From Nitzschia sp. DOCU1 (lineage: Eukaryota > Bacillariophyta > Bacillariophyceae > Bacillariales > Bacillariaceae): a DNA stretch of 64,000 nt. The position numbers and the translations under genes are program-made. Each line of letters starts with the position of its first letter. Position 1 is the stretch's first letter. The stretch spans positions 1,240,001 to 1,304,000 of the forward strand of contig OX595999.1 of assembly GCA_951394045.1 (NCBI GenBank). The letters are read 5' to 3'. Shown here piece after piece: positions 45,365 through 53,579 of this stretch. A model generated the notes under the pieces. The model ran no database searches, was not told where the DNA came from, and was given only the letters and a program-made list of their open reading frames with translations.

Positions 45365-46002
45365 GACGACAATAGTTAGTACCATGTAACCATGCAATTT
45401 CATTCATTTGACTAGTAGTACGCAATTTCGTTATTGCAGAAAGCACGCGATTTGATTTTCGACTATTCGTAGATCGCGTAATTTAGAAGAGCGTTAAGTA
45501 TTTGGTATTAATTTAGCCTCATATTTCGTTGTTCGGAGGATCAGTAGTACGCAATTTCGTTGCGACCGAGTAATTTAGGAGTCGACATCATGGAGCACGA
45601 AGCATTTTCATTAGTCGATTTGTCGGGTTGAATGAATCGCCCGGCCGCGCAAGTGTTCGTCACGCAATTCGACAGGAGTCTTGTTGCTCCGGCGGTCGGC
45701 AAATTTGGATACACCATTGTTTGTTTTTTCGCGCCGTTCATCGTTTGATTGTTGTATTGTTGTTGTTGCTGCTGCATGTCGGTGGCTGAGTTGTCGGTGG
45801 TGCGGTTTTTTCGTTTGGCTGCAGGAACATCCATTCAGAAAACATCATCGACCGCACACACCGCATCATCGCAGCATCGCAGCATCGCATCCATCTCTCG
45901 CACTACTACACTTATCGATCACACAACAATACACTAGTACACTTTGGATGAAATCATCCGCTCATTCTACGCAGGGAGTATCCTTTTGGTTATTGAGATG
46001 AG

Positions 46003-46070
46003 ATTTGACAATCAACGAAAGAGCATCGGCAAGGTTGTCGGATGATATTTGACAATCAACGAAAGAGCAT
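46003..46070. repeat. 24-bp direct repeat, two copies
   Basis: ATTTGACAATCAACGAAAG followed by AGCAT is present perfectly at 46003-46026 and 46047-46070, 44 nt apart start to start. Confidence 0.9.
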
Positions 46071-46324
46071 TGTCGGTGGGTTAAGGCGATGAGGGAGAGT
46101 CGAGTGGTCATCTTGCTGTAGTGATGCTCGAACGGATGGTATGGGAAGTACTTTCTGCTGGTTTTTTCGCGCAGTTCAGTTTGATTGTCGTATTGTTGCT
46201 GTCTTGTTTAGCCGCCCCGTAACGAAGAAAACGACGGATGCCATGGTCGAGAGGATGGGTCATCGGCAGATCGGTTTTCTCGGAAGTTTTGTTTTGTTCG
46301 CAAGGGGTTGTTCTTCCGGTGAGT

Positions 46325-46440
46325 GTCGTATTCTCTTGCGTTCGCGATCGTTAACTCCCCGATTGCCTATGTTCTTCAGAAAAAATCAAAAAATTCTGGA
46401 AAACATAGGCAATCGGGGAGTTAGTGATCGAGAATGCGAC
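46325..46440. repeat. 116-nt near-perfect hairpin
   Basis: The core arms TAACTCCCCGATTGCCTATG (46352-46371) and its complement pair without mismatch. Pairing extends outward through CGATC/GATCG to GTCGTATTCTC and GAGAATGCGAC (one mismatch), with a 9-nt bulge on the left arm. Inside, CAGAA and TTCTG close an A-rich loop. Such a structure fits a foldback repeat or a small-RNA precursor. Confidence 0.85.
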
Positions 46441-46824
46441 ATCTGGTTCAATAGCTTGCCCATATGTCGAATTAGGCCATACCGTTGTGCTCTGATCACA
46501 CTTAGAGAAAATTGGGACCAGGGTGAACGGCGCTAACAAAGGCGAGCGCGAGATTTGTGTTTGTAGTCAATAGAAGGAATAATGTAGCACGATGTCGCAT
46601 CGATAGCTTATTTTGTATTTATTGCACGGTACTGTTTCTTCGCCTTCGCTTTCGGAACTTTTTTGATTGCGTTTCCGTTGAAAAAAAGACGTTAGTCATG
46701 TGGTTGAAAGAACGCTTCGCTGACTAATCATCACGAGGGTTGTTATTTGGTTCTTCGATTTGGACCTTGCGGCGCCGGCAGGGCCCCCACCCCACCGCGC
46801 CGCTGATCTCATTTGTTTGAGATC

Positions 46825-48333
46825 ATGTCATTGAAGGTAATCGGACCGCTGGGAGGAGCACCCGCGCCGGCCGGCGATTGGCCCATGGATGATGAATTAT
46901 CCTTTCTCTCGGAAATGGAGGCTTATGATGAGGAGGTCAGCCTAAGTACCGTAGAGAGTCTTATATACGAATCGGATACAGACGCGGACGGGAGAGTAGC
47001 AGTCGATCGCAGCATTGATCCGAACCATCTAATGTTCGAAGATGAATTGTTGGACCAATTAGACTTTAGCCCATTTGAGTTTGAAAGGCGATGGGTGCAA
47101 TCGGTTACAGGAAAGCACGATAGCATCGTCGATTGCACACTGAACTTTATTAGTGCCCTTATGGGAACAACACATGAGTTCCATGAGGTTCTGCAGGCGA
47201 AGGTTATTATTCTAGAATTCAATGGTAAGGCTCGCGACCTTAAATCAACAATTAACACTCTTGGCGTCGGTGATGGTGATGACGCTCCACACTGGAAAAT
47301 CAAGAACGCGCTTCTTTCGGACCTTGTTGAAAGGCGAATGACAGTTCAGCAGGTCGGTACACAGAAAGCCCTCAGTGAGAAGAAAAGAGAACGAGGTGAC
47401 AGGCTCCTTGAGGTGTTTGTGGTGTTGGGACACGTGTACGAGCTCCTTTTCAGGCCATTTGTGGCGGCCGAGGGTGAACGTCTGACTCACAAAAGCGGAA
47501 TGGTAAAGTTGGCGAAGAAGCTATTTAGCAAACAGCGCACGATCATGGGTTGTTTCCGGATTCTCCATGCGCTGTTGAGCAAATTCCCCGCCAACGGACA
47601 CACTCTCGAGAGGGAGGAGGAGTTGGTATTACTTGGTTTCTTCGAGGATGACGAATGTGTGGCGAATGAGAATGCGATGGTTTTTCTTGGTCGGAGGAAG
47701 CCGGATGAAGACCACGCCAACATTGTGCATTTGGTCATGAATGGGGCCACAGTTGGCATGCAGTTCATTTCTCCTATGGGGAAGAAGGCCCACAAGTTCA
47801 AGCTCAGAAAGTGGGGCCAGAGTCATAACTCACGACGTCTGTTCTTCAGGTTGATTGCTGTGTGCCTTTTAGTGTGGGGTCGGCGGTTCTATAGCGACCC
47901 GCATACGGGAAAGATAGTCTGCCGATCGGAGAACGCCAATGATGTGGCTTTCTATCCGACCTATCGGGAGGAAGGAACCCTTGGTGGGGAGACCGACATG
48001 GAGAACAAGAACGACGACGACGTGGAAGACGACAATCCCCATGATGAGGGCACTACTACTGGTGGTAGTAGCTCCGAGGGGATGGAAGTTGAGGAGAACG
48101 AGGAGAATTCAGTACCGGTAGTCGAGGAGACTAGAGAGTCGGATGGCGAGGAAGAGGGTGGCAACGATGGCGTAGTAGACGATCTAGTGGTACTACAGAG
48201 AAAGTTGGAGTTTGTCGTGTTGGAACGAGACGCGGCGTTGCAGCGTGTTGACGAGTTGACTCTACAAAACAGTGAGTTGACGCGACAGATCGATCAGTTG
48301 CGAGATTTGATGGGTATCTATTGCGAGGTTTAG
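46825..48333 (+). CDS. Uncharacterised 502-aa protein with acidic and coiled-coil C-terminus
   Basis: Not recognised. ATG 46825 follows a TGATCTCA/TGAGATCA hairpin and begins 24 nt outside the right inverted repeat, which must lie in its leader or promoter. The N-terminal 80 residues are acidic. Residues 80-370 look folded and mostly helical (CTLNFISALMGTTHEFHEV, VFVVLGHVYELLFRPF, FFRLIAVCLLVWGRRFY). Then comes an Asp/Glu-rich stretch (ENKNDDDVEDDNPHDE), and the last 55 residues have leucine-heptad spacing (LVVLQRKLEFVVLERDAAL), a probable coiled coil. No nuclease, transposase or helicase motif is visible. It could be a gene of the neighbouring mobile DNA or a lineage-specific host gene. Confidence 0.55.
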   Translation: MSLKVIGPLGGAPAPAGDWPMDDELSFLSEMEAYDEEVSLSTVESLIYESDTDADGRVAVDRSIDPNHLMFEDELLDQLDFSPFEFERRWVQSVTGKHDSIVDCTLNFISALMGTTHEFHEVLQAKVIILEFNGKARDLKSTINTLGVGDGDDAPHWKIKNALLSDLVERRMTVQQVGTQKALSEKKRERGDRLLEVFVVLGHVYELLFRPFVAAEGERLTHKSGMVKLAKKLFSKQRTIMGCFRILHALLSKFPANGHTLEREEELVLLGFFEDDECVANENAMVFLGRRKPDEDHANIVHLVMNGATVGMQFISPMGKKAHKFKLRKWGQSHNSRRLFFRLIAVCLLVWGRRFYSDPHTGKIVCRSENANDVAFYPTYREEGTLGGETDMENKNDDDVEDDNPHDEGTTTGGSSSEGMEVEENEENSVPVVEETRESDGEEEGGNDGVVDDLVVLQRKLEFVVLERDAALQRVDELTLQNSELTRQIDQLRDLMGIYCEV

Positions 48334-49289
48334 TGTAGTCGTGGTGTGTCATAATGTTCATTAGTTTAATACTACCGGCTGTTTGTAACAAATCGGACGA
48401 TTCAGCAAATCCGAAGATTGTGAGGGGATTTTCGTTTCGCACATATTTTCTGATCACTCGACCATGGCAAGAGTTGTTGCTGTCTTCTTTGATGCAAGCA
48501 ACCAGCGCCACAAGATCGATTGATTGCTTTGCAAGCCTTGTTCGATTTGAAGTGTGATACTGGGTGATTGTTGGCAGGACACCGAATAGCTTTCGCCATG
48601 GCACACAATTACCTCCACCAGTCGAACAAGAACCATGGCAAATCGCCGCATGTGGGATATTACTCTTCTGTTGCTGCCCGAAGCTACAATGCTCCGAAAT
48701 CGCAAGGTCTTCCTCGGTTTTCGAAAAGGCCGGATCTACGACCGTCGCTGCCTCGGGCCCGTCCGGGTCAGTCCCCTGCGCCAGCACATTACAGCAAAAT
48801 GCCTTCCATGCAAGATTCGATGGTCGACGGTTGCTTCGAAATGGAGCTCATGTCGTACCTCACCTGCAACTCGCACGAGAGCTCTGAAACAAGCATGAAT
48901 GAAACGTACCACGAAAGTCCTCCGCTACATCAGAACTGATCTGCATCGGGCTGTGGGTCCACTCAGAGCACCTTTGGATCGGCCGCGTCGGGACGGCGCT
49001 CGTCGTCAAGCAACATGATGTTCCCGCCCTATCAACAGCAGGCGCCAAGTTCGCTGGCCTTGCAACTGTATCCATGTCTCGTTTCCCGTGGTTGAAACAG
49101 CAGCAAACTGTCCGACAATCACAGCAACGGTCGGCAACTTCTGTGCAGGCGTTCAACAAGGCGTTGGGTCCACGAGAACAGTTGCTTCGCGCACGCCCAA
49201 ATCAGCCTGTCGGAAGGTTCCTCTACTACCGGTAGTTGCCGGAGGCTGCATGGTACTCGGTTCTTCCGCCGCGCCTGACGAGCGGAGCC
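48334..49289. other. No intact gene; probable decayed coding DNA
   Basis: Competing frames on both strands are short. A 114-codon plus-strand frame from ATG 48598 to 48939 (starting MAHNYLHQSNKNHG) has a coherent Ser/His/Pro-rich sequence but no recognisable domain. On the minus strand at about 48960-49030 a short in-frame patch (NIMLLDDERRPDAADP) looks coding and may be a remnant of the same dead gene as the next feature. Confidence 0.4.
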
Positions 49290-49898
49290 CTAGTGGCACT
49301 CAGCAAGGGCAGGCGCCAAGGATCCAGGTTCGGACGCGGTGAATGCATTGACTGCAGGGTAGACCAAAGTTCCAATGCTTCTAGCCAAGGACTGCTGGTA
49401 GGGGCACGTGTGGTTCTGCTTGGGCTGGCCGCATAGCTTGCACCGGTAGCGCATCTTGGGCTGATCTCCTTCCTTGCCATCCGAAGCAGTTTTCGTACCA
49501 TCGCCGCTTTCATCCTCGTAATCTCCGTTACCCTTCTTTTCGTCGTCGCTATCCATGTCTCCGTCCTCGTCGTGCTCTCCTTCTTATTGCTTCAACTCGT
49601 CTGCTTCCTCTTCATCCTTGCCCATGTCGTCGATGGGAGGATTTTCTTCGAACTCCCAAGAGAGACGATTGTCGTTTTCATAGTATCGACTTGGCAGCAT
49701 CTCATCGTACTTGGCACGTTGACGTGCTCGGTGGTTGCCTGGAGATGTTCCGGTGGACGAGTTCAGTGTCACAGTTGCGCTATCTCTTGGTTTCTCCCTG
49801 AATATCGACTGTGCTCGTCCGGATTTGGTTTGCTGAGAACCACGCGCGCCCAGGAATGTTCCTCCAAATGCACATGCAGCCGAAGCAACTCGACGCAT
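49290..49898 (-). pseudogene. Relic of a diatom zinc-motif protein (CKLCGQPK type)
   Basis: Reading right to left, one frame runs from 49898, meets a TAA at about 49584-49586 and continues in the same frame to 49290. After the stop it is acidic (GEHDEDGDMDSDDEKKGNG) and then carries YRCKLCGQPKQNHTCPYQQ and SIGTLVYPAVNAFTASEPG. To my memory the CxxCGQPKxxHxCPYQ motif is common in diatom regulatory-type proteins. The nonsense codon and the abrupt end after LAPALAE indicate a pseudogene; its further 3' part is scattered in other frames below 49290. Confidence 0.6.
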
Positions 49899-50203
49899 GG
49901 CAATTGAAGCAATAAACAGTCAGTTTCGGATCACCAACAGCCGACGAGTCTTGCAAACAAGTTTGCAATCTTGTAAAGAAAAGTGACGCACGCTTTCTGC
50001 GAGATAAAAAGTCGTGCAATTGAAAGAACTTTAAATTAGGAGTCGAGCCACTCGGAGAATGTCTCATGCGCGTGTCTCGTACCCAGGACTCAATTAGGGA
50101 TCAAGAAATATTTCGCCGATCTTCTGGATTTTGCCTCACATAAAACAATGGTTCATATAACAGTGGTAATACTACAAAGTTGACTACTCATAAATTTCAT
50201 ACC
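49899..50203. other. Short intergenic region
   Basis: Nothing recognisable. DNA to the right of about 50.1 kb becomes visibly richer in A and T. Confidence 0.4.
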
Positions 50204-50731
50204 ATGGCATACGGTATTGCATATATTCTTTGAAGAACTGCAAGTCCACGTTGGTTTCATTACCATGTGGGTATTATTCAGCACTATGAATTGCGGGATT
50301 ATCCATTAGCAATTCGAAGCTTTCAACGTGCTTTGGCACTAGGGGGGCTGAAGCGATCTGGCAAGGGACCTCACAAACGCTACAGCAAGAAAGATAGTCA
50401 TGATCTGGGGAGGATTTTGGCAGCACTTGGGGATGCTTATGAAGCCAACAACCAGTGGAGTTTGGCGTTAGATGCGTTTGAGGCTGCGGGAGAAGCTTAT
50501 TGTCGCTATGACAATTTTGACAACAGAGCTGACCCAGCTGTTGCAATTCAACTCCTGAAGAAAGTTGGATATATACATTATTGGCTTGGGAATGTGGTGG
50601 AAATGATGGAGGTGTGGAATGATGCGAAGATGTGGTTTGATCGGTTAGAGCTGACTCCAGAAAGTGTAGCTCTTTTTGGCGAAAAGTATCCCTTTGGGAT
50701 ATTAACTGTAGTGGTGGCACCAGCTGCCTAA
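50204..50731 (+). pseudogene. TPR-like protein, copy 1, with in-frame stop
   Basis: From ATG 50204 the frame reads nine codons to a TGA at 50231-50233, then stays open in the same frame to 50731. The part after the stop aligns with the intact paralogue at 51333-51905: WFHYHVGIIQHY matches WAYYNIGVSNY, FGEKYPFGILTVVVAPAA matches FGEKYAIGIPSVVTAPAA. TPR-like helical pairs are visible (YPLAIRSFQRALAL, ILAALGDAYEANNQWSLALD). The N-terminal 30 residues of the paralogue are missing. An upstream exon is possible, but no convincing donor was found, so a truncated or nonsense copy is likelier. Confidence 0.6.
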
Positions 50732-51332
50732 AATATAGTACATGCATTGAAACATCAGTTGGCAATGTATAATAGTATCATCACCTTAGTAATGTAATGT
50801 AGGAAGATGCGTGTTATGAACAATGATCGAAAATGCCATTGCCGTGCCCCATCTTTGTTGCTGGTGCTCTTTGGTTGGATGCAAGTTTCTTGCACCATGT
50901 TGCATGCGTTCATGTTTTTTTTGGCAAGTCAACAAGAACTGCATGCCAGTTTATTGGGAATATATTTCTTGTGTCGTGTTGCATGCGTGCTTGCTTTGAT
51001 GCGTGTCTCTTTTTTTCGGCGCATGGACGAGAACTTCCCGACCCATCATGACGCTCGGAAACCCGGTGTTGCACGCGCGCGTGGAGGCAGGATTTCCATC
51101 CGACAAGGCAGAGTTGCGAGCCTGCATGCCCAGAATGTCACGCCCAGGGATCACTATTTCTATGACTATGCCACAAAAGATACGGCAGCGTCCTTTTGCT
51201 GGGATTGAAGGAATCTATGGCGCGGGTTTGGGGAGAAGATTTTGAAAGCAATAATAGCTCTTGCCATTATCCCAACTCTTTGTAAACACAGCAATACTCT
51301 CATAAAATTGCTTCTGCATCATTTGACATATC
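50732..51332. other. Spacer between the TPR paralogues
   Basis: Contains repeated GTTGCATGCG(T/C) and CTTTGATGCGTGTCT words that recur after the second TPR gene (about 51960-51980). The duplication that made the two TPR genes thus included 3' flanking DNA. The 133-codon frame here has no recognisable domain. Confidence 0.5.
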
Positions 51333-51905
51333 ATGTCTAGCATAATATCTTTTGATGATGTTGTTCATCCCAGTATGCTAAGCCTAGCAACGCCTTGCAC
51401 TCAGGAGCAAAGAAATTTTTCCGCTTGGGCTTACTATAATATTGGAGTCAGTAATTACAACAAAGGATTTTATGAGTCAGCTTTAGGATATCTGAGAACA
51501 GCTTTGCTTCTCACTGGCATGAGCAACCGGTGCCCTTTGTCACCACCGCTGATGGCTAGGAAAGATGCACGTGATCTGGGTATGATTTATTTTGCTCTCG
51601 CTGAATGCTATATAGCTGCAGAGAAGTCATCAGTGGTGGCTCTAGAAATGTTTCACCTGGCACATAAGGCATTTAGGAGGTGTGCAAACTTTGGTGGACA
51701 GGGAAATGTAACTATCCCAGTTCGTATTTTGAAGAACATTGGGTACCTTCAGGGGTCATTGGGAAATTTTATTGAAATGATAGAAGCTTTCAAGGCTGCA
51801 AAACGTCGATATGATAAGTACCAACTCCAACCAACACAGGTAGTAATATTTGGTGAGAAATATGCCATTGGGATACCTTCGGTAGTAACTGCTCCTGCAG
51901 CATGA
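51333..51905 (+). CDS. TPR-like protein, copy 2 (190 aa)
   Basis: Intact single exon from a clear ATG. TPR-type helix pairs are seen at about residues 30-62 (WAYYNIGVSNYNKGFYESAL), 82-112 (LGMIYFALAECYIAAEKSS) and 128-160 (RILKNIGYLQGSLGNFIEM). The C-terminus is FGEKYAIGIPSVVTAPAA; the same end occurs in the paralogue at 50204-50731, so it is likely functional. There is no signal peptide. The protein should be a small scaffold that binds a partner peptide. It sits about 100 nt left of the repeat array that opens the Helitron-like element. It may be cargo of a larger element, but the limits are uncertain. Confidence 0.65.
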   Translation: MSSIISFDDVVHPSMLSLATPCTQEQRNFSAWAYYNIGVSNYNKGFYESALGYLRTALLLTGMSNRCPLSPPLMARKDARDLGMIYFALAECYIAAEKSSVVALEMFHLAHKAFRRCANFGGQGNVTIPVRILKNIGYLQGSLGNFIEMIEAFKAAKRRYDKYQLQPTQVVIFGEKYAIGIPSVVTAPAA

Positions 51906-51999
51906 TGCTCCTGCCACCACTTTTTGTTCGATGAGAGTTGCTCGCACTGCCTCACATGTGCGTGCTTTGATGTGTGTCTTCCTGGCACGTTGACAAGAA

Positions 52000-52310
52000 C
52001 TGCTGTCGTTGCTGCTCAAGATTATGCGGCACTTTCTGAGATCACGCATTATCAAAGCATTTCTCTTGCCGCCCTTGCTACTAGATTATGTGCTGCTGTT
52101 CTGGCTGCCGTTGCCGTGCTTCCCGACATCTTGTACTATCAGCACGCCATTGCTGCTCAAAATAATGGACCACTGCTGCTCTCGTGCGCGCTCTTGCTGT
52201 GCTTTCCCAGATCACGCATTATCAACACATTTCTCTTGCTTCCCTCGCTACTAGCTTACGCGCCGCTGTTCCCGCTGTTGCTGCCATGTTTTGCAAGATC
52301 TGGTGCTCTC
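52000..52310 (+). repeat. Left repeat array (inverted relative to right array)
   Basis: At least two direct copies of a degenerate unit (GAGATCACGCATTATCAAAG near 52037 and CAGATCACGCATTATCAACA near 52208, each followed by TTTCTCTTGC). Block 52085-52140 matches the reverse complement of 61928-61983, about 43 of 56 positions by hand alignment. Confidence 0.75.
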
Positions 52311-52540
52311 AACTCGCCAATAATACATAGGTAGCTAAATTTTCATAAGGGCTAAGAAAGGAAGAAGAAGTGGAAACATTTAAAGAACATTTTGAAAGCA
52401 ATAATAGTAGTTCTTCGCAGTCTTTATCAAGGAATGACATTGTGTGAGGATAATCATCAGAACTGAAATCTTTCAAAAACGGAATAATACCAATATAAAT
52501 TTTAGAATTGCGAATTGGAAAATCCCTAACACTGTTTTCA

Positions 52541-52768
52541 ATGTCATTATCTGAGAACATGGTGCAAGACCAAGGGTTGTTTGTTGATATGACAAGAGCT
52601 GAAGAGTCTTGTCCTATTTGTCGTGGGTTGATGAATTCAGATGTGGCTCAACCAGACAGATGTTGCCATAATTTTCATATGGGTTGTTTGCGAAGGTGGA
52701 AAGAAAGGCATTCAACTTGCCCTGTTTGTCGCAAAAGATTCTCCTTTATCTGTCTTGTGGTTGATTAG
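52541..52768 (+). CDS. Small RING finger protein (75 aa)
   Basis: ATG 52541 begins a compact protein that is almost only a RING domain: CPIC, then DRCCHNFHMGC, then CPVC, giving the C-H-H-C pattern of RING-H2. WKERHST before the last pair includes the conserved Trp that contacts E2 enzymes. It ends with a hydrophobic tail (RFSFICLVVD) as does the RING protein at 45005-45364 (RFVLYVV). An E3 ubiquitin ligase function is likely, but no substrate domain exists. It lies inside the Helitron-like element, before its replication gene and on the same strand, so it is candidate cargo. Confidence 0.72.
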   Translation: MSLSENMVQDQGLFVDMTRAEESCPICRGLMNSDVAQPDRCCHNFHMGCLRRWKERHSTCPVCRKRFSFICLVVD

Positions 52769-52797
52769 CTGCTGACAAGCAACTCATAGTTTTGATC

Positions 52798-53127
52798 ATG
52801 ACCATTACAAGAAGCAAAACAAGAAGCCCTGATACTCCTCGCAGTAAAGGCAAGCGTAAACAATACACCCCAAAGAAGTGCAAGCATCCAACTGTATTGG
52901 ATCGCAGTAAATATTATCAAGACATTGGATTAGTAGGAGTTAAATTATTTGGTGAAGAACAGTGTGGACACGGGTGTTCATTGGAAATTGCATTGAAGAA
53001 GACTGTAAATGTACCCATTGGCAACAAGAAGCAAGATGAAGGTGACCATTCATTTTTCACTTGGCAATCTTTGTTGAAATATATTGCCAAGCCCAAAGAA
53101 TGGAAGAAGAAATGGTTTCCCTGGTAG
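52798..53127 (+). CDS. Small basic protein, unknown
   Basis: 109 aa from ATG 52798, 29 nt after the RING stop and on the same strand. The first 40 residues are very basic (SKTRSPDTPRSKGKRKQYTP), like a nuclear-localisation or nucleic-acid-binding tail. The remainder has Cys/His positions (EEQCGHGCSLEIAL) and ends with aromatic and Lys residues (WKKKWFPW). I do not recognise it. The tight spacing with the RING gene suggests that they travel together. Confidence 0.5.
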   Translation: MTITRSKTRSPDTPRSKGKRKQYTPKKCKHPTVLDRSKYYQDIGLVGVKLFGEEQCGHGCSLEIALKKTVNVPIGNKKQDEGDHSFFTWQSLLKYIAKPKEWKKKWFPW

Positions 53128-53579
53128 TCATTTGGTAGTGTTTGGTTTTTGAAGATAGGTAGCAAAATTAAGTCCAACTTAGTCTTCTGTTGTTGATAAG
53201 TTTGGTATTTTAAATCACTTTACTTGCAGTTTATGCATTGTTGTCATTGTCATCATTGCAATAATAGTTTCTAGTTTGCCCCATGGCTTTGCAGCAGCGA
53301 ATGTAACGAATTGTTGGTCTATTGTTTGGTATGCTATTACAGGACTCGCTGCCAATGACATCATTGCCTTGTTTGTTCTCGCATGCGCCTTCCCAGAAAC
53401 CCTATTGACGCAACCAACAACGCATCCACTCATTGTGATTGCATGTTTTCTGTGCATTTGATGACAATAGTTTGAAATTCACAAAATTTGAAGCTGTTGT
53501 TTACAAAAATTATTAGGTACCAAGGCTTTTGCAGGATCAGAGGTTGATTTTGTGGTCATAAATCGATGAGGAAAGCAAG
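53128..53579. other. Leader region before the Rep-helicase gene
   Basis: 452 nt, AT-rich. No gene is seen; it probably contains the promoter of the long ORF that starts at 53580. Confidence 0.45.

Larger units (their letters stand above)
45365..46770. other. Non-coding 3' part of the inverted-repeat segment
   Basis: 1.4 kb with several short repeats. AGTAGTACGCAATTTCGTT occurs near 45415 and near 45544. A GTTTTTTCGCGC plus TTTGATTGT block occurs near 45725 and near 46158. A perfect 24-bp direct repeat and a 116-nt hairpin are listed separately. Open frames here are short and lack domains. Confidence 0.5.
44437..46807. repeat. 2.4-kb segment bounded by a 31-bp GC-rich inverted repeat
   Basis: GGCGCGGTGGGGTAGGGG, continuing CCCTGCCGGCGCC (44443-44473), reappears as its reverse complement at 46771-46801 with one mismatch in 31. 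Outside, ATCA (44437-44440) and TGAT (46804-46807) extend the match after a 2-nt gap. The interior holds a RING-H2 gene, direct repeats and a long hairpin, but no transposase. I find no target-site duplication, so this could be a foldback-type element, a non-autonomous transposon of unknown type, or a local inverted duplication. Confidence 0.65.

Noticed and set aside
46141..46536. 131-codon frame over the long hairpin
   Set aside because: It crosses both hairpin arms and a direct repeat, so coding is unlikely.
50807..51208. 133-codon frame between the TPR genes
   Set aside because: Made mostly of repeated flank words; hydrophobic run followed by an Arg-rich run without a domain.
51924..52334. 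136-codon frame through the left repeat array
   Set aside because: It is translation of the degenerate tandem repeat; the inverted array gives a similar mirrored frame at 61872-62207.
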